Source: Stappia sp. ES.058
GTDB taxonomy: Bacteria; Pseudomonadota; Alphaproteobacteria; Rhizobiales; Stappiaceae
Direction: 5' to 3'
NCBI RefSeq assembly: GCF_900105595.1
Contig: NZ_LT629784.1
Location: 4,060,501 to 4,124,500 of the forward strand
DNA length: 64,000 bases
Below, piece after piece: positions 36,489 through 44,891 of the stretch. The notes under the pieces are model-generated. The model had not been told where the DNA came from, searched no databases, and worked only from the letters and a program-made list of their open reading frames with translations. Within the stretch, counting starts at the first letter, position 1; each line of letters opens with the position of its first letter. A program made the position numbers and the translations under genes.

Positions 36489-37102
36489 TTGCAGCCACCT
36501 CTACTTCCCCCAACGGTATATCGCAGGCAGACGGACAAACGCAGAGGCTCGGCCGGCTGTGGATCTATTCCGACGGGATCGGCACGCTGATCGAGATCCC
36601 TTCCCGGCGCCTTGCGCCGGTTGTCGTCTTTTTGGCAATCTGGCTTGTTGGTTGGTCTTTTGCCGGGTTCATATCCGTATCCGCCTTTTTCGGCAGCTTC
36701 GGAGGACCGGCGGTCTTCACTGTTTTCATCGGCGTTTGGTGTTCGGTCTGGGCCGGGGGATGGGTTGCGACCGCGGCGTCCTTGCTCTGGATGCTGGTCG
36801 GGCGTGAGATCGCGATCCTGCGCGACGGTGTTCTCACCAAACGTCTTGTCCTGCCGTGGGTCGGTCTAAGCCGTTCCTACAGCGCGGAGTTCATTCGCGA
36901 CCTTCGTCTCAACACGATGACCGGCGACCCTCAGATCTCGCAGGAGGAAGGCGTGGGTCTTCCGCTGGGGCAATACGGTGCCGTGGCGTTCGATCACGAT
37001 GGCGAGACTGTGTATCTCGGCGCGGCGCTCGGCCCGATGGCGGCCGATGCGCTCCTTGAGGCGATTGAGGCCTGGCTTCAGCAGGAGACGCGCGACGCAT
37101 GA
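36485..37102 (+). CDS. Unrecognised membrane protein within ABC operon (B)
   Basis: A 205-residue protein starting at a GTG that overlaps the preceding stop by four bases. Architecture parallels its neighbour: a soluble N-terminus, two hydrophobic segments (about 42-66 and 74-103), and a soluble C-terminus in which AVAFDHDGETVYLGAAL is followed by an acidic helix ADALLEAIEAWLQQE. The two genes may be distant paralogues. The N-terminal WIYSDGIGTLIEIPSRR also suggests a PH-like strand pair. No function can be assigned; the position argues for a part in the transporter or its control. Confidence 0.78.
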   Translation: MIAATSTSPNGISQADGQTQRLGRLWIYSDGIGTLIEIPSRRLAPVVVFLAIWLVGWSFAGFISVSAFFGSFGGPAVFTVFIGVWCSVWAGGWVATAASLLWMLVGREIAILRDGVLTKRLVLPWVGLSRSYSAEFIRDLRLNTMTGDPQISQEEGVGLPLGQYGAVAFDHDGETVYLGAALGPMAADALLEAIEAWLQQETRDA

Positions 37103-37202
37103 CACACACTCCTGCACCTGCCGGCCCTTCGTGCATCGATATCCGCTCGTCTACAAAAGACCGGGCGACGGCACGGTTCCATCACCTGGAAACGGAGACA
37201 TC

Positions 37203-38123
37203 ATGAGTTCGACAACGATTGCCGAACCGGTCCGCTCGCCCTTTGCCGGCCTGATGTCGGGCACAGCAGGCCCGGTCCTGGTCGTGGTCGCCGCGTTGCT
37301 GGCGGTCTGGTATCTCGCCGCCGTTCTGCTCAACACGCCGTTCCAGCGCGATATCTACAAGCGCGGCGGACTGGAGGATGTTTCCATCGTCCAGCTCGTC
37401 ACCGACACGCTGGCGCAGGACCGTCCCGTGCTGCCGTCGCCGCATCAGGTGGCGGTGGAGATCTGGGAGACAACGGCGGAGAAGAAGATCACTTCCAAGC
37501 GCAGCCTCGTCTATCACAGCTCGATCACGCTCTCTTCCACGTTGCTCGGCTTCCTGATGGGCACGGCACTCGGCATTCTGCTCGCCATCGGGATCGTGCA
37601 CAGCCGCGTGCTCGACAAGAGCCTGATGCCCTGGGTGATCACCTCGCAAACGATCCCGATCCTTGCCATCGCGCCGATGATCATCGTAGTGCTGAACGCC
37701 ATCGGCATTTCCGGGCTTTTGCCCAAGGCGCTGATCTCGACCTATCTGTCGTTCTTCCCGGTCACCGTCGGCATGGTGAAGGGATTGCGGTCTCCCGAGA
37801 TCATCCAGCTCGACCTGATGAAAACCTATTCGGCCAGCGCGTCCCAAACGCTGTGGAAGCTGCGGCTGCCCTCCGCCGCTCCCTACCTCTTCGCCTCCAT
37901 GAAGGTCGGCGTCGCGGCAAGCCTGGTCGGCGCCATCGTTGGTGAATTGCCCACAGGTGCGGTCGCCGGTCTCGGCGCCCGTCTGCTGGCCGGCTCCTAC
38001 TACGGCCAGACCGTTCAGATCTGGTCGGCGCTCATCGTCGCGGCGATCCTCGCGGCAGCGCTGGTGTCGCTCATTGGTCTTGGCGAGCGGATTGTTCTCA
38101 AGCGGATGGGGATGGCGCAATGA
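37203..38123 (+). CDS. ABC transporter permease (NitT/TauT type), first
   Basis: A 306-residue inner-membrane permease with about six helices. The EAA-like coupling motif appears as DLMKTYSASASQTLWKLRLPSAAPYLFASMKVG. The ATG at 37203 follows GGAGACATC; the frame is open upstream but overlaps membrane protein B. It overlaps the second permease by four bases. Between the first helix and the conserved core is a longer than usual insert of about 70 residues (FQRDIYKRGGLEDVSIVQLV onward). Confidence 0.92.
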   Translation: MSSTTIAEPVRSPFAGLMSGTAGPVLVVVAALLAVWYLAAVLLNTPFQRDIYKRGGLEDVSIVQLVTDTLAQDRPVLPSPHQVAVEIWETTAEKKITSKRSLVYHSSITLSSTLLGFLMGTALGILLAIGIVHSRVLDKSLMPWVITSQTIPILAIAPMIIVVLNAIGISGLLPKALISTYLSFFPVTVGMVKGLRSPEIIQLDLMKTYSASASQTLWKLRLPSAAPYLFASMKVGVAASLVGAIVGELPTGAVAGLGARLLAGSYYGQTVQIWSALIVAAILAAALVSLIGLGERIVLKRMGMAQ

Positions 38124-39277
38124 CCTCTGCCGTACAAAGCGCTCCTGCCAAGAGCCCCGTTGCCAGGATCCTGTCGACCGGCGCGCTCGTTCTTGCGGTG
38201 GTCGCCATCCTGCTTCCGGTGATCGACAGCGAAAGCCTGTCCCTTCACCTGATCGGCACGCCATCCGTCGCAGTGGCGGTCGGTGCCGCGCTGGTGCTTC
38301 TCGTCGCCTATCGGTTTTCCGGTGTCGGGCGTGTCTATGCCTGCCTCGGTCTGGGTGGGGTCTCCTATGCGCTTGCGTTTGCGCTGATCGGTCTTGTCTC
38401 CCGGCATGCGGGCGATGCCGGGGCGGGGTTTTGGGCCTATGTGGTCGTCGCCTGGGCAATGGCCTGGCTTTGCGTGGAGGAGATGGCAGCGCTGGAGCCG
38501 CGCGATCCAACGATCCAGCGGCTTGTGTCGCTGGCGATCCCGCTGATGTTTGGCATCTGGCTGTTGCTCGTGTGGCAGCTGCTGGTGGTCGGCTTTGGCG
38601 TGCCGCGCGTGCTGCTTCCCCCGCCTTCGGAGGTCTGGCTGCGCTTGTTGGCGTCGCCGGAGGTGTTGTGGAAGGATTTCCAGCAAACGTTCCTGAAAGG
38701 CGTGCTGATCGGCTACACCATCGGCTGCGGATCCGGGTTCCTGGTTGCCATTCTGGTCGACCGTGTGCCGTTTCTGCGCCGCGGGCTGCTTCCCATTGGC
38801 AATCTCGTGTCGGCGCTGCCGATTATCGGGGTGGCTCCGATCATGGTGATGTGGTTCGGTTTCGACTGGCCGTCCAAGGCGGCGGTGGTCATCATCATGA
38901 CGTTCTTTCCGATGCTGGTGAACACGGTGACGGGCCTTGCCGCCGCCGACCGGATCCAGCACGATCTGATGCACACATATGCGGCAGACTACCGTCAAAC
39001 GCTGGTCAAGATGCGGTTGCCGATGGCCATGCCCTTCATCTTCAATGCCTTGAAAATCAACTCGACGCTTGCGCTCATCGGGGCCATTGTTGCTGAATTC
39101 TTTGGCACGCCGACCGTCGGCATGGGATTCCGTATTTCCACCGAGGTCGGGCGCATGAACATCGATATGGTCTGGGCGTCGATTGCCGTTGCGGCGCTCG
39201 CCGGATCACTTTTCTACGGCTTGGTGGCGCTCGTCGAGCGGGTCGTCACCTTCTGGCATCCGTCAGTCCGGGGATAA
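38120..39277 (+). CDS. ABC transporter permease (NitT/TauT type), second
   Basis: A 385-residue permease. The C-terminal 250 residues are a standard permease (VLLPPPSEVWLRLLASPEVL, DLMHTYAADYRQTLVKMRLPMAMPFIFNALK). The first 130 residues add about four extra hydrophobic helices (ILSTGALVLAVVAILLPVI, LIGTPSVAVAVGAALVLLVA and others), so this protein is larger than the usual 260-residue partner. It overlaps the previous gene by four bases. Two different permeases in one operon indicate a heterodimeric channel. Confidence 0.92.
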   Translation: MTSAVQSAPAKSPVARILSTGALVLAVVAILLPVIDSESLSLHLIGTPSVAVAVGAALVLLVAYRFSGVGRVYACLGLGGVSYALAFALIGLVSRHAGDAGAGFWAYVVVAWAMAWLCVEEMAALEPRDPTIQRLVSLAIPLMFGIWLLLVWQLLVVGFGVPRVLLPPPSEVWLRLLASPEVLWKDFQQTFLKGVLIGYTIGCGSGFLVAILVDRVPFLRRGLLPIGNLVSALPIIGVAPIMVMWFGFDWPSKAAVVIIMTFFPMLVNTVTGLAAADRIQHDLMHTYAADYRQTLVKMRLPMAMPFIFNALKINSTLALIGAIVAEFFGTPTVGMGFRISTEVGRMNIDMVWASIAVAALAGSLFYGLVALVERVVTFWHPSVRG

Positions 39278-39311
39278 CGGACGGCGGGGCCGAAATCAGA
39301 GGGAGTAGGAT

Positions 39312-40289
39312 ATGAGAAAGACTTTGCTAGCCGCGGCCGCGATGGCCCTGGTCCTCGGGCCGGCTCAGGCGGCCGACGAGGTCACGCTGCAGTTGAAGTG
39401 GGTCACGCAGGGCCAGTTCGCTGGCTATTATGTGGCGCAGGACAAGGGCTTCTACGAGGAAGAAGACCTCGATGTCACGATCAAGCCGGGCGGTCCGGAT
39501 ATCGCTCCGCCGCAGGTGATTGCCGGTGGTGGCGCCGATGTCGTCGTCGACTGGATGCCGTCGGCGCTCGCCAGCCGCGAGCGCGGCGTGCCGCTCGTCA
39601 ACATCGCCCAGCCGTTCAGCCGCTCTGGCATGATGCTGACCTGCCTCAAGGAAACCGGTGTTACCAAGCCGGAGGATTTCCGCGGCCGCACCCTCGGTGT
39701 CTGGTTCTTTGGCAACGAGTATCCGTTCCTGTCGTGGATGAGCCAGCTTGGTATCCCCACCGATGGCAGCGACGACGGTGTGACCGTTCTCAAGCAGGGC
39801 TTCAACGTCGATCCCCTGCTGCAGAAGCAGGCCGACTGCATTTCCACGATGACCTACAACGAGTACTGGCAGGTGATCGATGCCGGCATTCCAGAGTCCG
39901 AACTGGTTGTCTTCAAGTATGAGGAACAGGGTGTCGCGACGCTGGAGGATGGTCTCTATGTGCTTGAGGAAAATCTCGAGGATCCGGCCTTTGTCGACAA
40001 GATGGCCCGCTTCGTGCGCGCCTCGATGAAGGGCTGGGCGTATGCCCGCGAGAACCCCGACGAGGCGGCCGATATCGTTCTGGAAAACGATGCGACCGGA
40101 GCTCAGACCGAAAAGCACCAGAAGCGCATGGTCCGCGAGATCAACAAGCTGACGGAAGGCTCCGACGGCGTGCTTGATCTGGAAGCCTATCAGCGCACGG
40201 TCATGACGTTGCTCAGCGGCGGGTCGGACCCGGTGATCACCAAGGAGCCGGAAGGCGCCACGACGACGGTGGTGACCGACAAGATGTAA
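39312..40289 (+). CDS. ABC transporter substrate-binding protein (NMT1/THI5-like)
   Basis: A 325-residue periplasmic protein with a cleavable signal (MRKTLLAAAAMALVLGPAQA, cut probably after AQA). The mature part has VTLQLKWVTQGQFAGYYVAQ, KGFYEEEDLDVTIKPGGPDI and GGADVVVDWMPSALASRERG, which place it in the NMT1/THI5 family that includes thiamine-pyrimidine and riboflavin binding proteins. With the pyrimidine catabolic enzymes upstream, the likely ligand is a pyrimidine or ureido compound. GGGAG precedes the ATG. A terminator follows at 40313. Confidence 0.9.
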   Translation: MRKTLLAAAAMALVLGPAQAADEVTLQLKWVTQGQFAGYYVAQDKGFYEEEDLDVTIKPGGPDIAPPQVIAGGGADVVVDWMPSALASRERGVPLVNIAQPFSRSGMMLTCLKETGVTKPEDFRGRTLGVWFFGNEYPFLSWMSQLGIPTDGSDDGVTVLKQGFNVDPLLQKQADCISTMTYNEYWQVIDAGIPESELVVFKYEEQGVATLEDGLYVLEENLEDPAFVDKMARFVRASMKGWAYARENPDEAADIVLENDATGAQTEKHQKRMVREINKLTEGSDGVLDLEAYQRTVMTLLSGGSDPVITKEPEGATTTVVTDKM

Positions 40290-40312
40290 TTGATACCAGC
40301 GCCGCACGAGGC

Positions 40313-40348
40313 TGCAGGGCGCGGCACACAGCTGCGCCCTGCATTTTA
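40313..40348 (+). terminator. Terminator after the ABC transporter operon
   Basis: TGCAGGGCGC (40313-40322) pairs with GCGCCCTGCA (40334-40343), a perfect 10-bp stem followed by TTTT. It ends the pyrimidine transporter operon; a markedly A/T-rich stretch follows before the chemoreceptor gene. Confidence 0.88.
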
Positions 40349-40512
40349 AAATAATTACAATCTTGAGTAATAAAATTTGCTTGAATTACGACATTCGGTT
40401 CATTCGGCGCGACATGCTGAGGCTTGTTTATACTCTGTTATAATGAATCATGGTGATTTCCGATCAGATACATCCGGTGCGATGTACTCAACCTTCTGAG
40501 CGGATTACAACC

Positions 40513-42615
40513 ATGTGGAAAAGTGCGTCGATCACGGCAAAGCTCGTGCTCACCAGCAGTCTTGTCTTGTTTTCTACACTCGTCGTCGGGATATCCGTGA
40601 TTGCTTGGCAATCGTCCCGCATTGCCAAGGATATTGCGATCGGCGAGGCGCGGGCAATCGGCGAACGCGAAGCGCAGTCAATTCGCCGACAGCTTGAATC
40701 CGCCCTAACGACAACACGCGGCCTTGCGGCGACCTTCACCGCCTTGAAAGAGACCGGCGTGGTCGATCGTGACGCCTGGACGGCGGTTCTCGACCGGACC
40801 ATACGCGGTGACGGCACGCTCTCCGGCGTCTGGGGCGGTGTGATCACCGACGATCTCGACGGTCGCAATGCCGAGTTCTCCAATGCGAGTGACTGGTACG
40901 ACGAGACAGGTCAGTGGCGTCCGTACATCTTTCGCAATCCCGACGGATCCTTCAAACACCGCCCGACCGGTGCAATCACCGATGCGCCGGACAAGGAGTG
41001 GTTCAACCACACCTACCGAACAGGCGAGAATTTCGCGACCGAGCCCTATACTTGGCCCGTCGGGGATGAAGTTGCGATCGGGATATCCATGTCAGCGCCG
41101 ATCATGCTCGGATCGAAAGTCATGGGTGTTGCCGGCATCGACGTTTTCGCCACCGGCTTCTCCGAACAACTTGCGCGCATCAAGCCGCTCGGCTCCGGGT
41201 CCATTTCGCTTGTATCCCAGAATGGGGTCTGGATTGCGCACTCAGACACGTCGCTGATCGGCAAACCCTTCTCCCAAGCGTTCGAACCTGGCGCAGCAGA
41301 ACAGGTACGCGCAGCGGAAGTGGCAATTCGTGAGGCTCGATCTCTCGACTACACTGGCTATTCTGCGGCTCTCGACGAGGATATGTACCGGATGATCATT
41401 CCGGCCGAGATCGCAGGGACGAACCAGACGTGGTCGGTTCTGGTCAGCGTCCCGATGTCCAGCCTGCAGGTTGCCTCCAACACCATCGTGGCGTGGGTCG
41501 TTGGTGTTGGACTGGTGTTGATGGTTGGGGTCGCACTCGCGCTTTTGGTTGTGGGGCAAAGGGTGATCCGCCGTCCGGTGGAACGTACCCTGGGCCACAT
41601 CCAGGCATTGATCGACGGGGATTACCGGATCGACATTGATACCGCCAGCCGCAACGACGAGATCGGACGTATCGGCAAGGCACTTGAGGTCTTTCGCGAA
41701 AAGTCGGCGCAGGCCGAGGCGCTTTCAAACGAGCAGGAACATGAGCAGGCGCGACGTATCGAGCGGGCGGAGACGGTCGCTCGGCTGACGTCCGAATTTG
41801 ATTTCTCGGCAGCCCGCCTCCTTCAGTCGGTTGCCTCTTCCGTCGCAAATCTCAACGGCGCCGCCAGTGAATTGACCGGCGCAGCGGAGAACACAAGCGT
41901 GCAAAGCACGGCGGTCGCAGCCGCTTCGGAGGAAGCGTCATCGAACGTCGGAACGGTCGCTGCTGCAGCCGAGGAGCTCTCGGCATCGGTCGCCGAGATC
42001 TCTCGACAGGTACGCAACTCCGCCGAAATCGCGGCAAGTGCCGTATCTCAAGCGCTGCAGACCAACACGAAGATCGAGGGCCTCTCGGTCGCGGCCAATC
42101 GAATTGGGGAAGTGGTCAAGCTCATCAACGACATTGCCGAGCAGACCAACCTGCTTGCGTTGAACGCGACCATTGAGGCGGCCCGTGCCGGTGAGGCTGG
42201 AAAAGGGTTCGCGGTGGTTGCCGCAGAGGTGAAGGAACTCGCCACCCAGACCTCCAAGGCGACGGACGAAATCGTCTCCCAGATTCAGCAGGTACAGACG
42301 GAGACCAGCGGCGCCGTCGACGCGATCCGGGAAATTTCCAGAACGATTGAGCAAATCAATCAGATTTCCGGCGATATTGCCGCCAGCGTCGGCCAGCAGG
42401 GAGAGGCGACCACCGAGATCGCAATGAACGTTCAGGAAGCGACCGCCGGAACCCAGGATGTTTCCCGCAACATCGCGGGCGTATCCGAAGCGGCGAAGCT
42501 TACGGGCTCGGTTGCGCTTCGCATCAGGAATGACGCGAAGACACTTCAGCAGGAAGAGGAACAATTGCGCCGCAATGTCGAATCGTTCCTGTCGGGCATC
42601 CGGCAGGCCGGCTAA
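40513..42615 (+). CDS. Methyl-accepting chemotaxis protein with Cache domain
   Basis: A 700-residue chemoreceptor. TM1 is about residues 9-31 and a dCache-type periplasmic domain of some 290 residues follows (WGGVITDDLDGRNAEFSNAS, GDEVAIGISMSAPIML, VMGVAGIDVFATGFSEQL). TM2 is about 322-346, then HAMP (RPVERTLGHIQALIDGDYRI, SRNDEIGRIGKALEVF) and the cytoplasmic signalling hairpin with EQTNLLALNATIEAARAGEA near residue 550. No CheR-binding pentapeptide is seen at the C-terminus. I prefer ATG 40513; an ATG at 40450 is in frame, but a TATAAT at 40439-40444 would put transcription start between them. The ligand is unknown; the adjacent pyrimidine importer is suggestive. Confidence 0.92.
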   Translation: MWKSASITAKLVLTSSLVLFSTLVVGISVIAWQSSRIAKDIAIGEARAIGEREAQSIRRQLESALTTTRGLAATFTALKETGVVDRDAWTAVLDRTIRGDGTLSGVWGGVITDDLDGRNAEFSNASDWYDETGQWRPYIFRNPDGSFKHRPTGAITDAPDKEWFNHTYRTGENFATEPYTWPVGDEVAIGISMSAPIMLGSKVMGVAGIDVFATGFSEQLARIKPLGSGSISLVSQNGVWIAHSDTSLIGKPFSQAFEPGAAEQVRAAEVAIREARSLDYTGYSAALDEDMYRMIIPAEIAGTNQTWSVLVSVPMSSLQVASNTIVAWVVGVGLVLMVGVALALLVVGQRVIRRPVERTLGHIQALIDGDYRIDIDTASRNDEIGRIGKALEVFREKSAQAEALSNEQEHEQARRIERAETVARLTSEFDFSAARLLQSVASSVANLNGAASELTGAAENTSVQSTAVAAASEEASSNVGTVAAAAEELSASVAEISRQVRNSAEIAASAVSQALQTNTKIEGLSVAANRIGEVVKLINDIAEQTNLLALNATIEAARAGEAGKGFAVVAAEVKELATQTSKATDEIVSQIQQVQTETSGAVDAIREISRTIEQINQISGDIAASVGQQGEATTEIAMNVQEATAGTQDVSRNIAGVSEAAKLTGSVALRIRNDAKTLQQEEEQLRRNVESFLSGIRQAG

Positions 42616-42683
42616 ACGCCCGGACGGCGGGTGGGCTTGCTTTCGCCGGGGTTTGGTTCCGGACGAGAGCGGGCCGGGAGAAG

Positions 42684-42717
42684 AAGGCGCACCCGCTTCC
42701 TGCGGGCGCGCCTTTCT
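42684..42717. terminator. Terminator hairpin between chemoreceptor and tctA
   Basis: AAGGCGCACCCGC (42684-42696) pairs with GCGGGCGCGCCTT (42702-42714) with one mismatch and a five-base loop; TT follows on the plus strand. It lies between convergent genes and could terminate both. Confidence 0.75.
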
Positions 42718-42744
42718 GCTTTCGGAAGAGGGGCGCTATTCGGT

Positions 42745-44283
42745 TCAGCCGCCCTCGCCGGCTCCTTCCCGCCGCCGGGCCAGGGTGCGCGCGATGAGTG
42801 GCGAGACCATCGGAACGATCAGAACCAATATGGCGATCAGGAGGATCCAGAACGTCAGCGGACGGGTCCAGAGGAAGGCCCAGCTGTCGTTGTTGATGAT
42901 CAGCGCCCTGCGCAGGTTCTCCTCCATCATCCCGCCGAGGATGAAGCCGAGAAGCATCGGCGCCATCGGCATGTCGAGCAGTCGCAGCACCAGCGCGCCC
43001 ACGGCGAAGATCACCATCAGCTGGATGTCGAAGGTGTTGAAGGAGACGAAATAGACCCCGATCAGCGAGAAGAACAGGATCATCGGCACCAGCACCGTGT
43101 GCGGCAACGCCAGCACCCGCGCGATATAGGGGATCAGCGGCAGATTGAGGATCAGAAGGATGACGTTGCCGATGTACATGGAGATGATCACCGACCAGAA
43201 CACCTCCGGGTTTTCCTCAAACAGCCGCGGGCCGGGCTGGATGCCATAGGAGAGCAGCGCGCCAAGCATGATCGCTGTCGTGCCCGATCCTGGAATGCCA
43301 AGCGTCAAAAGCGGCACGAAGGAGCCGGAGGAGGCGGCGTTGTTCGCCGTCTCGGGCGCAGCGAGCCCGCGCACAGAGCCTTTGCCGAAGAGCTTGCCCT
43401 TGATCGGGCCGGCGAGCCTTTGTTCCATGCCGTAGGCGAGGAAGGACGCGATCGTTGCGCCTGCGCCGGGCAGCACGCCGACGAGGAAGCCCAGCACCGA
43501 CGAACGTCCGATCACAGGCACCATCTCCTTGACCTCCTCGCGGGAGAGCTTCATCGAGCCGAGATTGGCATTGGCGTCTTTCTCGCGAGCGGCCTCTTGC
43601 GCCGTGCGCGGTTTCAGCACCGACATCAGCGCCTCGGAGAGCGCGAAGGTCGCCATCGCAAGAAGCAGGAAGGAAATGCCGTCGATCAGATCGAGCATGC
43701 CGAAGGTGAAGCGCTGGATTCCCTGCGTCTCGTCGGTTCCGACTGTGGACAGCATCAGGCCGAAGATGGTCATCAAAAGCGCTTTTATGACGTTGCCACG
43801 TCCTGCAAAGGCAGCGACGGCGGTGAGACCCAGCACCATCAGTGCGAAATAGTCTGTCGACTGGAAGGCGAGCGAGACGACCGCGAGCGAGGGCGCCGCG
43901 ATCAAAAGGAAGATCGCAGCGATGGTGCCGCCGGAGAAGGACGAGTAGGCGGCGATCGCCAGCGCCTTTCCGGCCTGGCCTTTCTTGGCCATGGGATAGC
44001 CGTCGAAGGCCGTTGCGACCGTGCCGGCGATCCCCGGCGCGTTGATTAGGATCGAGGAGGTCGACCCGCCGAAGACGGCGCCGTAGTAGACGCCGGCCAT
44101 CAGGATGAGGCCGGTGGCGGGGTCGAACCCGTAGGTGATCGGGATCATCAGTGCGATGGCCGAAATCGGGCCGAGACCGGGCAGCATGCCGATGAAGGTG
44201 CCGGCAAAACAGCCGACCGCCACCATCAGGATGTTGAGGGGCGATATCGCGGTGTTGAAACCGGTGAGAATGCCGTCGAGCAT
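42745..44283 (-). CDS. tctA: Tripartite tricarboxylate transporter large permease TctA
   Basis: Large membrane subunit (512 residues, about 12 helices) of a TTT-family secondary transporter that imports citrate-like acids with a cation, using periplasmic TctC. Family hallmarks are FIGMLPGLGPISAIALMIPI, SSILINAPGIAGTVATAFDG, SVLGFLVGVLPGAGATIASF and ANNAASSGSFVPLLTLGIPG, the last two being the inverted-repeat loops that line the substrate site. It is the last gene of tctC-tctB-tctA, separated from tctB by three bases. Confidence 0.95.
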   Translation of the reverse strand: MLDGILTGFNTAISPLNILMVAVGCFAGTFIGMLPGLGPISAIALMIPITYGFDPATGLILMAGVYYGAVFGGSTSSILINAPGIAGTVATAFDGYPMAKKGQAGKALAIAAYSSFSGGTIAAIFLLIAAPSLAVVSLAFQSTDYFALMVLGLTAVAAFAGRGNVIKALLMTIFGLMLSTVGTDETQGIQRFTFGMLDLIDGISFLLLAMATFALSEALMSVLKPRTAQEAAREKDANANLGSMKLSREEVKEMVPVIGRSSVLGFLVGVLPGAGATIASFLAYGMEQRLAGPIKGKLFGKGSVRGLAAPETANNAASSGSFVPLLTLGIPGSGTTAIMLGALLSYGIQPGPRLFEENPEVFWSVIISMYIGNVILLILNLPLIPYIARVLALPHTVLVPMILFFSLIGVYFVSFNTFDIQLMVIFAVGALVLRLLDMPMAPMLLGFILGGMMEENLRRALIINNDSWAFLWTRPLTFWILLIAILVLIVPMVSPLIARTLARRREGAGEGG

Positions 44284-44286
44284 GGA

Positions 44287-44799
44287 TTATCTCCCTGTCC
44301 CGAGGAATCCTGGCAGTGGTGCGATGTAGACGTCCAGGAACTGGGTCATCAGCGTCCAGAAGAACACGACGACGCCGACCGAGGTCAGGGCGATCATCAG
44401 GTAGCGCCGCTCGCCGAGGACAAGCATGCTTCCCGACAAAAGGATGGTCGTCGAGACGAGGAAGCCCAGCGGACGCACGGTCAGCCCGTAAATCGTCATC
44501 AGGATGCACAAAGCCGCGACCTTGCCGAGTGGGAAGCTGCCGTCGCTAAACCGCCCGAGCACCTTTCGCATGGACGTGCGCCAGGCCGTGTCGGCCTCGC
44601 GCTCGGCCGGGCTCAGGGGCTTTAGCAGCAGCGCCAGCGAGAGAAGAATTCCCAGTACGGCGAGCGCTTCGGGGATCGTACGGGCGGTAAAGGCCTGATT
44701 GGTCTGGAAGGGCAGCAGCGGGATGCGAAAGCTCATCGCGCCATAGCCGAGAGAAAAGGCGAGCAGCAGAAGCGCGCCGATACGGTCGCGTGTTAACAT
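44287..44799 (-). CDS. tctB: Tripartite tricarboxylate transporter small subunit TctB
   Basis: A 170-residue, four-helix small membrane subunit of the TTT system (MLTRDRIGALLLLAFSLGYG, ALAVLGILLSLALLLKPL, VAALCILMTIYGLTVRPLGF, ALTSVGVVVFFWTLMTQFLD). TctB proteins diverge greatly, so the assignment depends on the pattern, the LTVRPLGFLVSTTILL segment and the position between tctC and tctA. ATG at 44799 is my choice; an in-frame ATG at 44844 would begin inside the hairpin region. Confidence 0.88.
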   Translation of the reverse strand: MLTRDRIGALLLLAFSLGYGAMSFRIPLLPFQTNQAFTARTIPEALAVLGILLSLALLLKPLSPAEREADTAWRTSMRKVLGRFSDGSFPLGKVAALCILMTIYGLTVRPLGFLVSTTILLSGSMLVLGERRYLMIALTSVGVVVFFWTLMTQFLDVYIAPLPGFLGTGR

Positions 44800-44847
44800 C
44801 TCGGATGCACCGGTGGTTGGAATGTTGGAACGCAATATGCGCATGCA

Positions 44848-44879
44848 CCAAGGGCGCGAACCGGGGTTCGCGCCCTTGG
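44848..44879 (-). terminator. Perfect intra-operon hairpin between tctC and tctB
   Basis: A 14-bp perfect stem, CCAAGGGCGCGAAC (44848-44861) with GTTCGCGCCCTTGG (44866-44879), and a four-base loop. No T-run follows on the minus strand, so it is more likely an mRNA-stabilising or attenuating element that keeps the binding protein in excess over the membrane subunits. Confidence 0.75.
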
Positions 44880-44891
44880 ATCGTCAGGCGA

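Noticed and set aside
40439..40444. TATAAT upstream of the chemoreceptor gene as a confident promoter
   Set aside because: The -10 is perfect but no acceptable -35 lies 16-18 bp upstream; mentioned only as a weak argument for the 40513 start.
42631..44049. A 472-codon plus-strand frame opposite tctA
   Set aside because: His/Arg/Glu/Asp-rich shadow of a membrane-protein gene; no ribosome binding site or domain.
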